64,000 nt of DNA. Origin: Hyaloraphidium curvatum (Eukaryota; Monoblepharomycota; Hyaloraphidiomycetes; Hyaloraphidiales; Hyaloraphidiaceae). The notes under the pieces were generated by a model. That model had not been told where the DNA came from. It saw nothing but the letters and a program-made list of their open reading frames with translations, and searched no databases. Positions 12,423 to 23,017 of the stretch are shown piece by piece (the first letter of the stretch is position 1; every line of letters starts with the position of its first letter). The translations under genes were made by a program, and so were the position numbers. Location of the stretch: NCBI GenBank assembly GCA_025558095.1, contig JAIVFI010000031.1, positions 372,001 to 436,000 of the forward strand, written 5' to 3'.

Positions 12423-14225
12423 TCAATTTGTGATTGGACACACGGTTTCAATCGTCACGAATACGCCCGATCCCCTCAGGATCGTCCACAATCCGAGACA
12501 GACGGTCAAGCTTGTCACCACCAGCGTGCGCACGAAGCCCATCGTCACTTGCACTCCAAACAGGCGAGATTTGTACGCATCGGTGTCCGCGTACGACTGT
12601 AGCATGGCAATGTGCGATGCAATTCGTCCGATGACGTTGGTCGTCCGCAGCGCCGGGTCGCGCTCGGCCGCGACGATAAGCTTCTTCAGCGATCGTGCGG
12701 CGGAAACGCAGAGCTCCGAAACGTCATTGGCCTGATTGTTCAGGATGCTCGTGTTCACAAGCTCCAGGATTAGCAGGTAGAAGCCTGCCGCGACAAGGGC
12801 TATCGTGACCGTAGGGATGCAAGACCCTAGAGCCTGCACGAGCAAGGTAATCAGCGCCATCGATTAGCAGCTGAGCGAGTGCACGAACCACAGAAACAAC
12901 GATGCAGATAGACTCGCAGACGAATATAGCCAGTGTCAACCAAACGGAAACTCGGAAGAGATAATTGGCGCGCCACTTCGTGAATATGGCAGGAAGGAGC
13001 TCGCCGTACAACTCTTCCGCCCGTGCATCCAGGAGCGAGTCTTCCTTTCCGCGAGCAAGCATACCGTCAAAATGGACTACGAGAAGCCGGAGAGCACTTG
13101 ACACGGCCCGATGGAGCAAGCGACGCTCCAGGCTGCACACGGAGAAGTTGTTCGCCATGATCGGGCCGCCCAAATAGTTCGGCAAGACATCGAACAAAGT
13201 CGCGAGAACTGCAGGCAAACTCACTCAGCTTCGTCATGCCAAACCGATGACGAAGTTAACTCACTTACGACGATGCCAAGAAGAACTCCCCACCAAGATG
13301 CCCAAAGGGATGATGCGAACGTCACCAACAAGGTGTACTCCCCAGCAAAATCGTGAAAAAGCGCGACCGAAAGTGCCACGGCCAGCAACAAGGTCTGGAT
13401 CCGGGCACATTGCGCCGGGAGATTGCCGGCACACAATAGTGAAGGACAGCTGCAGAGTTCGTCCTCCTCAGAGTGCACAAGTAGCGTCGAAGAACAAAGC
13501 TGTGTCTGGCGGGATCCTGGGACCGCGATGTCTTCCAGATCTCGGCCGCGTCCAGAAGAAAGCTGTATGTAGCGCCAAAGCGACGCACCGGGCCAGAAGG
13601 ACAAATCTGGTGTCTGGTGTATCCCCGCCGAGCTCGCTGCTCGGTAGTTGGACGTATTCGCCCACACAGCGACCCAACGAAAGGCGACGCCGTAGACGAG
13701 GACTCGTAGCACTGCCGACGCAGTCGCTGCTCTCACGGGGCACTCAGACCTCAAACCTCGGGGCAGCACAAGCAATTCACCTGCAGCGAGCTGCTTGGTT
13801 CCCAAACGTCCGTCATTGACACCCCAGAGGAATCCCATTGTTCCGCAAATAAGCAGGTTGTATCCGCCCACGCGCAGGACGGACTTGCTGGCCAACGGGC
13901 CTAAAGCCAGGTTCATCCTTACCAGTCCTTGGAGCAGAGGTTCAACCGCCAGGGTCCGCAGCACAGAGTCCATCGTGAGCGGGTCTTTCTGCCTCAGGTT
14001 GGACGCCGGATCCGCCGGCGGACTCCTGGTGTCGCCGACGTCGCGGGTCGCCTGCACGGGCCGGGGAAATAGAACGAGCCATTCTTCCGGCGAAAGTCCG
14101 CCGAACCCAATTTCGGCTTCCGAAGAAGCGGCAGCGGGGTCGGACGGCGGTGGTTCTGGGCGTGTCTCCCGAACGCCTTCCAGGGCAATCCCGGGCTTCA
14201 GTGGTCCGTCGCCTAGCCCAGCCAT
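12423..14225 (-). CDS. Multi-pass membrane protein of unknown function
   Basis: Three exons (14225-13265, 13208-12889, 12833-12423) give 563 residues. The first ~120 residues are hydrophilic. After that come about six to seven hydrophobic segments, including YNLLICGTMGFLW, TLLLAVALSVALFHD, WASWWGVLLGIVVILATLF (created by joining exons 1 and 2), NYLFRVSVWLTLAIFV and IPTVTIALVAAGFYLLILEL. No transport or enzyme motif is visible. The second intron has several phase-0 donors within a few codons; I used the one giving 55 nt, so a few residues at that junction are uncertain. Confidence 0.6.
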
Positions 14226-14446
14226 GGAACGAAGTGCAATCTAGCAGACCATAGCAAGGGAACCGGAAAACAGTCAGAGCCCCCGCAGAAGGTAGCGATG
14301 CCCGCACTTGATCCACCGGCGCAAGCGCCGGCCGCGCGCGATCACGTTCACTCGACAAGCTCTCCGAACAGCGCGATCGCTGCCTTGTTGCGGCTATTTG
14401 CGGTCCATTGGACAGGTCCGCAACGCGCATCGCGCCGCTTTGCCCA
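14226..14446. promoter_or_regulatory. Divergent intergenic region
   Basis: It separates the minus-strand membrane protein (start 14225) from the plus-strand thioesterase-like gene (start 14447, or 14408 if an upstream in-frame ATG is used). It should contain both promoters. No motif stands out. Confidence 0.4.
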
Positions 14447-15568
14447 ATGTCCGCGGAGCCGGAAGCTCCCCCCGCGTGGGTTTCGGAACTGCGGTCATCC
14501 GCGTCTGGGAAGGTCGTCTGGGACGTGGACTGCTCCTCGCTACCTTCTCCGCACCCTCCGGGCCTGTTTTGGCCCGACATCCTCATTCCTGACGCGATTT
14601 CGCGGTACATTTCTGTTGCGGCCGATGGAGAGAAGGGCACAGTTGCCGTGCTGTGCGGTCGGAAGCTCGCCGGAGGAAACTTCGGGACAAATGTGTCGGC
14701 GCAGGGCACCGCGGGGATGTCGATCGCGCTGCAGGCGGCCTCGGACCTCGTTGGGGCTGGGAAGAGGCCCCGACGGATTGAGGTTACCTACCGGAAACCA
14801 ATGTTTCTGCCGTGCTGGGTGCGCGGGCGGACAAAGCTCGTAGGCGGGCAGGGAACCGCGATCGCCGTCGACTGCGTGCTCTCGGACCCGGCGACGGGCA
14901 AGGACATTGTGGAGGCGCGCTCGGAATGGGTCCCTGCGCCGGACAGCTTGGTGCGAAGGGCTCCTTTCACGCCCGTGGGCACGGACGCGTGGCCACAGGG
15001 CCTGCGCGAATTATTCGACGCTTCTGGCCGTCCAGAAAAGACTCCCAACACGGCAGAGTACTTTCATGAGGCGGCCGTCGGGCACGGCATCGTCGCGGTT
15101 CCCTACCTGCGCCTCCCCGGAGACCCCAGCCGAACTCCCCCGCCATTCGCCGACGTCGTTCCTTTCCTGTGGCCTACGCCGCACGAGTCACGTTTCCGGT
15201 CGCGATCGCTCTCGGTGCTCGACAGGGAGGGCAATCTTGAGGAATGGCAGGAGATGGTCAGCCCCGGCGGACGGTACTCGTGGAACGGGGCGATCCATCC
15301 GGCCGCCCTGTACATCCTCATGGATTATGCCGTGAACCAACCCCCGGTTGGGATTGACAGAGTCACTTTGGCCACCGCGAAGCTGGCCGTGGATTTCGAG
15401 CCCGCTGCGTGGGCTTTCGAGGAAGGCTGGCTCCATTCCCGCGGCTGGATGGTGAGAAAGGAAGGCAGACGCTACGAGACAGAGGCGATCGGCCGCATGG
15501 AGGACGGCACGGTTGTTTGCCGCGCTCGGGCGAGCCTCGCTCTGATCGGGCCGCTTCCGAGGCTGTAG
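14447..15568 (+). CDS. Double-hotdog acyl-CoA thioesterase-like protein
   Basis: This is a single exon of 373 residues from the Met at 14447; an in-frame Met at 14408 would add 13 residues. The sequence reads as two hotdog-like halves. The N-terminal half contains a long helix (AQGTAGMSIALQAASDLV) followed by RRIEVTYRKPMFLP. The C-terminal half has a helix (NGAIHPAALYILMDYAV) followed by LATAKLAVDFEP, HSRGWMVRKEGRR and RARASLALIG, the usual strand order of thioesterase folds. Acyl-CoA thioesterases of this build hydrolyse CoA thioesters. No targeting signal is obvious. The fold is likely; the substrate is unknown. Confidence 0.55.
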   Translation: MSAEPEAPPAWVSELRSSASGKVVWDVDCSSLPSPHPPGLFWPDILIPDAISRYISVAADGEKGTVAVLCGRKLAGGNFGTNVSAQGTAGMSIALQAASDLVGAGKRPRRIEVTYRKPMFLPCWVRGRTKLVGGQGTAIAVDCVLSDPATGKDIVEARSEWVPAPDSLVRRAPFTPVGTDAWPQGLRELFDASGRPEKTPNTAEYFHEAAVGHGIVAVPYLRLPGDPSRTPPPFADVVPFLWPTPHESRFRSRSLSVLDREGNLEEWQEMVSPGGRYSWNGAIHPAALYILMDYAVNQPPVGIDRVTLATAKLAVDFEPAAWAFEEGWLHSRGWMVRKEGRRYETEAIGRMEDGTVVCRARASLALIGPLPRL

Positions 15569-15751
15569 CACACCAGAGAACAGAGCATATACAGACAGTG
15601 ATTGTCTCATAGAAGAGTATCTCACCTGAAAGTTGGTCCTCTCGTTGGTGACGCTCATTGAAGCAAACGTCGAAGTGGGAGTAAAGTGGGGGGGCGTCAT
15701 CAGGTGCACACGTCCCCGAAAACACGCCTTCGGATTCGCCCCTCCGCCGCC

Positions 15752-18422
15752 ATGTCCGACTCCGAGGAGGACGGCGGCGGGCCGCACGCCAACGGCGGCC
15801 CGCGCGGCGCGGCGCAGGACCCGCTCGCGCGGCCGCACTCAGTGCCGCCGACGCCGGTCTCGCACGGCCCCGCGCCGCCGTTCCGCGCGTTGCCGGCCAA
15901 CGACGCCGGCCTGCTGATCTCGACGGTGTCGCCGCCGCCCGCCGCGCCGCCCGCGGAGGCGTACGCGCCGCCCAAGTCGGCGCACGCCGCGCACGGCCAC
16001 GAGCTGCTGGTCGCGCTGCTGACGTCGGCCGACATCGAGGGCAACGTGACGCGGCGCAGTGCGGGGAGGCCGCACGCGGAGGTGTCGCGCGCGACGTTCG
16101 CCGACGAGGAGATGGTCAACTACCGTGGGATTCGCGTGCCGGGACACGGGGGCGCGTCGTCTGACTCGGCTCGCCCCACCGACAGTCGACCACCTCACCG
16201 GCAGCAGCCTCGCGCAGCTGCGCACCGAGTCCGAGGCGCTGGCCGAGCAGGCCTTGCACATCCAGGAGGAGCTCGCGCGGCTGGCCTACACGGACTACAA
16301 GACCTTCCTGGACTCGCACGCCGCCACGGCCTCGCTGCGCTCGAGCTTCCACTCGGCCGCCGAGGGCCTGGACAAGGCCGTCGCGGTGCTCCCCGAGCTC
16401 GAGGCCGCGTCGGCCGACTTTGTCCGGCAGGCCTCGGCCGTGCTCGCCGAGCGCGCGCGCACCTCGCTCGTGCTCTCGCACCACGCCACCCTCCTGGACG
16501 TGCTCGAGATCCCGCAGCTGATCGACACCTTCGTCCGCAACGGGTACTACGAGGAGGCCATGGACCTCAAGAACCACGCGGCGCGGCTGGTGGTCCGCTA
16601 CCCCGGCGTGGCGCTTCTGCAGCGCATCGCGGCCGAGGCCGAGCAGTGCGGCGCCATGATGCTCGGGCAGCTCGTGAACCTGCTGCGCGGGGACGTCAAG
16701 CTCCCCGTGTGCATCCGCGTGATCGGGTACCTCCGCCGCCTGGAGGCCTACACCGAGCACGAGCTCAGGGTCATGTTCCTGCGGCAGCGGGACGGGTTCT
16801 TCCGCGCGCAGCTACCCGCGCCCGCGGGCGACCCGGCCGACTACCTGAAGCGGTACATCGATTCCTCGCGCGAGCACTTTTTCGACATCATCACGCAGTA
16901 CCGCGCCATCTTCTCCGACGGCCCGGCCTCGGGCCTGGCCCCGTCGGCCGCGCTGGACCCGGACGTGGGCTCCAACACCGTCCTCTCGACCCTCTCGATC
17001 CTCTCGTCCTACGTCACGGGGGTGCTCGAGGACTTTGTGGGGCAGCTCGAGGCGCACCTCCCCCGCGTGCGCGACGTGCCGCAGCTGGGCTCGCTGCTCA
17101 CGCAGACCATGTACTACGGCATGTCCCTGGGCAGGGTGGGGATCGACTTCCGGCAGTGCGTCGGGAAGCGGTTCGAGCGCGCGGTGGGGGACGTGGTGCT
17201 GGCGCAGATGCGGGCGGGGTGCGACGCCTTTGTCGAGTACGTCGCCCGGAGCGGGGTCGAGGCCGTGCAGCCGGTCAAGGTGTCCGGGGGGGCGGGGAGG
17301 GGGGAGGCGAGCGTGTACCAGGCGCCGGCGGTGCTGGTGGCCTGGCCGCCGCTGGGCAATCTGGTGGGTCGCCAGAGGCGGGAAATGCGTTTGCGGGGCT
17401 GACGCTCCGCGGCAGGTCAACTACTACTTCACGGCGTACAACGCGCTGCGCATCTGCGCGCCGCTGTCGCAGATCCGGCGGCTGGCCAAGGAGGGCATCG
17501 AGGACGGCCTGGTGCGGGCGGCTGAGGCGCTGCGTGCGGTCGGGAGCAGGTGCGTGGACGGCCGGCGCCACTTCCAATCCGATCTGACGCCATCCTCCGA
17601 TCCGTGCACAGGCTCGACCCGACGTCCACGCACCACGCGCCGCTGATCGCCAACCACCGGCAATGCGCGCGCCTCTTTGCCGAGGTCGCGGTGCCGGCCA
17701 TCTGCGACGGGTTCGAGCGCGGCGTGTACGCGGGCTCGGTGCCGTCGACGGGTGCGGTGGACAGGACGCGGTGCGCGGAGCCGCTGGCGGAGCTGCTGCC
17801 GCGGGCGGGGGCGTCGCCGGTGGCAAGGGAGGGAGGGGCGGAGGCGCCGGCTGAGGAGGGGCGGGGCAGCGTGGAGCAGGGGCGGGCGAGCACGGAGCAG
17901 GGTCGAACGAGCGTCGATCAAGGCAGACGCAGCACGGAGCAAGGGCGTGCGAGCATCGAGCAAGGCCGGCCCAGCACGGAGCAGGGGCGTGCGAGCATCG
18001 AGCAAGGCAGGCCCAGCACGGAGCAGGGGCGTGCGAGCGTCGATCAAGGCAGGCCCAGCACGGAGCAGGGGCGTGCGAGCGTCGATCAAGGCAGGCCCAG
18101 CACGGAGGAGGGCAGGGTCAGCGCAGAGCAAGGGAGACCCAGCGCCGAACATGCACGAGCGAGCGCCGAGCACTCCAGGCTCAGCGTGGAGCAGCCCCGG
18201 ACGAGCGTGGACCGGCCTCCCGCCGCGCCGGCTTCGGAACCCGCTCCCAGGACGAGCACCGAGCAGGCGCCGAGGAGCAGCACCGAGCAGCCCCCGCGCC
18301 TGAGCGCCGATCGCGCGGGCAGGGAGAGCTCGGAGCAGGGCCGGGCGAGGACGGCGCCGGGGCAGCCGAGCGCGGACGGGGGACCGCGGGCGAGCACGGA
18401 TTCGCACGGCGAGGGCGCATGA
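15752..18422 (+). CDS. COG8: Conserved oligomeric Golgi complex subunit 8, with repeat tail
   Basis: Four exons (15752-16124, 16186-17363, 17416-17549, 17612-18422) give 831 residues. After a Pro/Ala-rich N-terminus, the Dor1/COG8 core runs from about residue 120 to 640. Recognisable stretches are YLDHLTGSSLAQL, LARLAYTDYKTFL, LLDVLEIPQLIDTFVRNGYY, RVIGYLRRLEAYTEHELR and FFDIITQYRAIF. COG8 belongs to lobe B of the COG tether that recycles vesicles within the Golgi. The final exon continues into a ~185-residue hydrophilic tail made largely of 7-residue units (EQGRPST, EQGRASI, DQGRPST), which ordinary COG8 proteins lack. The stop at 18420-18422 is in the same exon as the end of the conserved core, so no splice choice removes the tail entirely. 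Confidence 0.9.
17866..18130 (+). repeat. Tandem 21/42-bp repeat coding heptad tail of COG8
   Basis: A 42-bp double unit (two heptads, EQGRASx and x-Q-GRPST) is repeated with few changes across this stretch. More diverged single heptads continue to about 18,340. The reading frame is kept throughout, and both repeat positions keep Gln-Gly-Arg. Confidence 0.85.
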
Positions 18423-18759
18423 TACCGCTGGACGTGGGATACCAGATATTCGGAGGACATTAGATTGATTGGGGCGGCTGTGGCGGTTGCCGCGACCAGC
18501 CAGTCACAGGCCGCTGTCTCTGCCCGTGGAAGGCGAGGCGGCCGATCGCGGCCGGGGGACATCCGGGACTAGCAGAACAGCCAAGATATCACAGTCTCGC
18601 GGCGCTCTTGAGTCCGGACCGGTCGGGTTTGGGGTCTCCCGGTCGCTCGATCGCTGGCCGCCGAACCGCAACGACCAGCCACCGGGGTCCCATCTGCCGT
18701 CAGTTCGCGCGGTCTCGACGCCGCGCACGGCCCCAGCCCTTCGGCGCGCGCGCCTGTAT
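18423..18759. other. Intergenic region, 337 bp
   Basis: It lies between COG8 and the next co-directional gene. The frame of the downstream gene stays open through part of it, but the translation has no family resemblance. TATA sits right at the chosen downstream ATG (TATATGGGC), so the true start could differ. Confidence 0.4.
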
Positions 18760-21600
18760 ATGGGCAAAACGGCGGCGATGCTGGGCGAGACCGCGACGGG
18801 CGCGCCCGGTGCGGGTGCGGCGCACTGCGTGCCCGCGGGGTCGCCCGCGCGGGGGCCCGCCGACGCCGCGTCCCCGCCGGGCGCCGTGCCGCCGGGCGCG
18901 CGGGCCGCGCTGCAAGCCGGGTTCCGCGACCCGCCGTCCCCCTCGCAGCCGCTGTCGCAGGCGCCGTCGCCGCGCCCGCCCGCCGACCGGCCGCTCGAGC
19001 TGCCCGCGCCGCGGATGGGCCCGCGCCCGCCGGCGCCGCGCTCGCCGGCGCCGCGCTCGCCGGTGCGCCCGCAACTCAAGTCGCCCGCCGTGCTCGCGCC
19101 GTCCTCCGTCGAGCCGAAGGGGCCGCGCGCCCCGCCGCCCCACGCACGCGCACCCGGGACGCCCGCCCCCGCGCCGCCGCACACGCCGCTGTCGCACGGG
19201 CCCGCCTCGCCGGACGACGACTCGCAGACGCAGCTGCCGTTGAACCTCAAGCGCAGGCGCGTCGACGACCTCACCGTCGCGAACGTGGTGCGCTCGCCGC
19301 CCCCGCTGCCCGCGCACGTGACTGACGCCCCCCGCTCCAAGCAGCGCCGCAGGCTCGACGGCCCCGCGTCGCCCGGCGACGACTCGGCACCCGTGCCCAC
19401 CTTTGCGCCGCGGCCGCCGGCACAGGCACCCCTCCCGCTGCCGCAGCCCGCAGAGGTCGCCATCCAGGACCCGTCGATCGTCGAGATGGGCCAGCTCACC
19501 GCGGAGCTGGACCAGGAGATCGGCCGCATCCCCGCAAACGGCTACGAAAACTCGCTCGCGATCTCGTCGATCTTCGAGGCCGCCGCCCAGGCCGGCGAGC
19601 TCGAAGAGGAGCCGGACCTGCCCGAGGACCTGCCCGACGACCCGCTCGACGAGGGCGCGCACGGGGACGACGCGCACGGGGAGGAGCCGCAGCTCGAACC
19701 CGCGCAGCTCGACCCGATGCACGAGGAGCCCGCGGACGACCCGCCCCTGCCCGAGGCCGAGGAGCCCGCCACGCAGGAGGACCCCGCGCCCGTACCCCCC
19801 GCGCACGACGGACAATACCCCGACCCCCTCCGCGGCCCGCAACCCCCGATCCACGCCCCGCCGCCCCCGCAGCAGCACCTGCCCGCGCAGCCCGCGGACC
19901 CGCAGCGCGCCCCCTCCTTCCGCAGCCCCACCCCGCGCTCCCCCCGCCGCGACTCCCGGGGCCGCCCGCGCTCCCGCGACCGCTCGCGCAGCCGGGACCG
20001 CTCCCGCGACCGCGACTGGGACCGCCGCCCGCGCTCGCGGGACCGCTCGCGCGACCGCCGCACGTCGGACCGGCCCAGCCCGGCCTCGCAGCGCGGCGGC
20101 GGCCCCGGAGGGGCAGGGGGTGGCATCAAGACCACCATCTACGGCCTGCTGGAGGCGCAGGAGGAGGAGCTGACCGAGGTCAAGCAGCGGCTCCAGTGGG
20201 CCGAGGAGGAGCTCGCGCGGCGCGAGGGCGAGACGGGCGAGGCGGCGGCGCTGCGGGCCGCCAACGAGCGGCTGGCCGCCGAGGTCGCGCGGCTGAGCGC
20301 CGAGGCGGCGCAGGCCAAGGAGGACTCAGCGCGCGCGCGGGCCGAGGCGGCGCGCAAGGCCGAGGAGGCGGCGCGGCGGGCCGAGGAGACGGCGCGGGCG
20401 CGGGAAGAGTCGGGGCGCAAGGACGGGGAGATCGCCTCGTCCACGTCGCGGCACGCGCGCGAGATCGCGGGGCTCAAGAAGCAGGTCGAGGTCGAGGTGC
20501 AGAAGCACGCCGAGGTGATGCGGAACCGGGACGAGCTCCTGCTCAAGGCGAGGCAGACGGTCGACACGGCAAAGTCCAACCTGGCCATGCGCATCGAGAT
20601 GTGCGTGGCCAAGCAGGCCGAGGTGGACGCGCTCGAGCGGCGGGTGGCGGACCTCGAGGCCCAGGACGCGCTGCGGGAGAACGAGCGGCGCGCGCTGGCC
20701 GACTCGGCGCTCGCGCTGGGGACGAGGAACCTCGAGATGCAGCAGGAGAACGAGGAGCTCAACGCCGAGGTGGCCAAACTGCTGGAGGAGCGCGCCAGGC
20801 TGAGGGAGGAGAACGCGCTGCTCAAGGAGGAGCAGGGGAGGCAGGACGCAGCGAGGAAGGAGCTCGAGATCGCAAAGCGCAACCTCAAGCAGCTGCGCGA
20901 GAGGGTCGTCGCGATGACCAAGCAGCTCAACGCCGAGATCGCCGACGTGACGTCGCTGGTCGAGGCCATCGACGAGGAGGCGGCGGCGCGGCAGTCGCCC
21001 TTCCTGCAACCCGAGCTCCAGGAGGTCGGCTCGCCGGGCCAGTTCATCCACGGGCTGCCCTCGCCCGACGACCACGAGGAGGGCGCGGACCCGCATGCGC
21101 ACGACGCCTTCTCGCCGCACGAGCTCTTTGCCTCGCAGGAGGGCGTGCTCGCCACGGACCTCCTCCGCGGCACCGGCGACCGCGGCGACGACCCGCTCGA
21201 CCCCTTCGGCGACATCGGCCAGGCCGTCGTGCCCTCGAGCGTGTTCCCGGCAAAGCGCGGCAGGCCCAGGGGCAGGCGCGGCGGCGGGCCCGGGAGCAGG
21301 GGCGGCGGCGGGCCCGGGAGCAGGGGCGGCAGGGGCGCCTACAGCCGCGCGTCGTCGCAGGCCAAGGCGGCGGCGGCCGCGGCGGCGCTGGCCAACGGGG
21401 AGCAGCCCAAGGTGCGGAAGCGGGGCAGGCCGCCCAAGTACCCGCGGCCGGAACCGGTCCCGGAGCCGGAACCGGAGCCCGAGCAGATGGAGGACCAGGA
21501 GTCGGAGGCGCCGCAGGACGAGAGCGAGGAGATGGATTCGGCGTTCGGGCCGGGCAGCAACGATGACGATGATGACGACGACGGGGACTACAGGGGTTGA
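18760..21600 (+). CDS. Large disordered/coiled-coil protein with RS-like segment and AT-hooks
   Basis: This is a single exon of 946 residues from the Met at 18760. Regions in order: a Pro/Ala-rich N-terminus; basic patches KRRRVDD and KQRRRLD; an acidic Pro-rich middle; an Arg-Ser/Arg-Asp stretch (RDRSRSRDRSRDRD) at ~400-440; a long coiled coil (~465-755) rich in Glu, Ala and Arg; then two AT-hook-like cores (KRGRPRGRRGG and RKRGRPPKYPRP) separated by Gly-Ser-Arg repeats; and an acidic Asp run at the C-terminus. AT-hooks bind the minor groove of AT-rich DNA and RS segments are common in splicing or speckle proteins, so a nuclear scaffold role is plausible. I do not recognise an orthologue. 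Confidence 0.68.
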   Translation: MGKTAAMLGETATGAPGAGAAHCVPAGSPARGPADAASPPGAVPPGARAALQAGFRDPPSPSQPLSQAPSPRPPADRPLELPAPRMGPRPPAPRSPAPRSPVRPQLKSPAVLAPSSVEPKGPRAPPPHARAPGTPAPAPPHTPLSHGPASPDDDSQTQLPLNLKRRRVDDLTVANVVRSPPPLPAHVTDAPRSKQRRRLDGPASPGDDSAPVPTFAPRPPAQAPLPLPQPAEVAIQDPSIVEMGQLTAELDQEIGRIPANGYENSLAISSIFEAAAQAGELEEEPDLPEDLPDDPLDEGAHGDDAHGEEPQLEPAQLDPMHEEPADDPPLPEAEEPATQEDPAPVPPAHDGQYPDPLRGPQPPIHAPPPPQQHLPAQPADPQRAPSFRSPTPRSPRRDSRGRPRSRDRSRSRDRSRDRDWDRRPRSRDRSRDRRTSDRPSPASQRGGGPGGAGGGIKTTIYGLLEAQEEELTEVKQRLQWAEEELARREGETGEAAALRAANERLAAEVARLSAEAAQAKEDSARARAEAARKAEEAARRAEETARAREESGRKDGEIASSTSRHAREIAGLKKQVEVEVQKHAEVMRNRDELLLKARQTVDTAKSNLAMRIEMCVAKQAEVDALERRVADLEAQDALRENERRALADSALALGTRNLEMQQENEELNAEVAKLLEERARLREENALLKEEQGRQDAARKELEIAKRNLKQLRERVVAMTKQLNAEIADVTSLVEAIDEEAAARQSPFLQPELQEVGSPGQFIHGLPSPDDHEEGADPHAHDAFSPHELFASQEGVLATDLLRGTGDRGDDPLDPFGDIGQAVVPSSVFPAKRGRPRGRRGGGPGSRGGGGPGSRGGRGAYSRASSQAKAAAAAAALANGEQPKVRKRGRPPKYPRPEPVPEPEPEPEQMEDQESEAPQDESEEMDSAFGPGSNDDDDDDDGDYRG

Positions 21601-21869
21601 AGGCACCGGGCCTTCGAAAGCGCTCGGGCTGGCAGGGCACGATGGATGCGGCGAGGGAGCACGTGGATCGCGGAACTGTTCATTGGCGATCGGGAGGCTA
21701 GCGGGCCGACATGCCCGGCTTTGGATCTGTATCTTCGGCAGCGCGAGGTATCTATCATTGTTCATTTACCGGCTTGACTTCAAAAGTGCGGAAGGACGAC
21801 GGTATGTCGGCCAGGGGTTCGATCAGGGTCCAAACTCCCGCCGTGCCGCCCGATTCTCACACCTCGGCG

Positions 21870-22923
21870 ATGGCAGAGGCACCGGTTCCGAGCATGCCGC
21901 TGTCTAGCGGCAGCGCAGCACCCGCGGCCGCGGCGGCCGCCGCACCCGATGCCGCCGGGGCCGCCGCGGGGGCCGCTGCAGAGCAGAAGGACGACTCGAT
22001 GTGGAAGAAAATGACCTCGGTTTTCACTGGGGACGACGACGCCGCTCCGCCGCGGGTTGTGGACGTGGAGGCCGAGCTCGCGAAGAAGATTGAGGAGCTG
22101 CCGAAGGACTTCATCAAGATCAAGCTGCGGGCAGAGAAGCTCGATGCCCTGGTGGGTTCTCTACTTGAAAGGCTCTCCGCAGCCCGCTGAACCCGTATCG
22201 CCCGCTCCAGGACAAGCTCAAGAGGTCCAGCGACCCGTTTGTCCGCATCAAGAAGGTGGACCCGGCGACGAAGCTCGCCGAAACCGTGATCGAATCCACG
22301 CGGGGCATCATCCAAACGGAGCTCAATCCCAGCTTCGAAGAGCTCACGTTCCCGAAAAGCGAGCTCAATATCGACGAGAAGGGCGATGCGGGCATCATTT
22401 TCGAGGTGGGCAGCCGGCTGGGCCCCACGTGGATGCCCGAGCCGACCCTCGCCTCCAACAGGTCCTGGACTTCAACGTTTCCGGCAAATATCCCCTGATT
22501 GGGGGCTGCGGCGGCTCTCTGTCCTCGACCATGTCTGGTGCGCGGAAGGAGTTTGATCTGATCAACCTGGACAAGAAGAAGGCGGACTCGAACTACAAGA
22601 ACTCGGGGAAGCTCTTTATCGAGGAGGCGGCGATGGTCCCGAGCCCGCAGGACGTGTCGGACTTCAAGAGGAAGCTGAAGGATGAAGCCGAGAAGCGGAA
22701 AGAATGGGAGGAAGAGCAGGCCGAAAAGGCGGCAAAGGCAGCAAAGGCGGCGGCAAAGTCGGGCACGGCCCAAGTGGCCGCCAAGGTCGACGGGGCAGCG
22801 GCGCAGGTCGCCGACGCCGCTTCGTCCGGGGCGCAGCAGGTTGCTGACGGCGCGGCAGACGCGGCAAACGCAGTAGGGAACGCAGCATCTGACGTGGCTG
22901 CCGCCGTCAAGCCTGCGCCTTGA
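21870..22923 (+). CDS. Stand-alone copine-type C2 domain protein with Ala-rich amphipathic tail
   Basis: Three exons (21870-22151, 22211-22405, 22462-22923) give 312 residues. After an Ala-rich N-terminus, a C2 domain runs from about residue 80 to 225: SSDPFVRIKK, ETVIESTRGI, TELNPSFEELTFPKSEL, FEVLDFNVSGKYPLIGG, EFDLINLDKKK and NYKNSGKLFIEEA. The last two match the end of the second C2 domain of copines (NPKKK...NYKNSG). Copines bind membranes in a calcium-dependent way, but they also carry a von Willebrand A domain, absent here. A charged helix and an Ala-rich repetitive tail (QVADAASSGAQQVADGAAD) complete the protein. The start was chosen at the Met with the best context; an upstream in-frame Met is possible. 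Confidence 0.72.
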
Positions 22924-23017
22924 AACATTCAACACAGATCTTTGCGCTGGCGGGTAGCATTATGGCATGTCGGGTATAATGATTTGAGCTTGAGCATCGA
23001 CAGCGCAGTTGAGTGGA

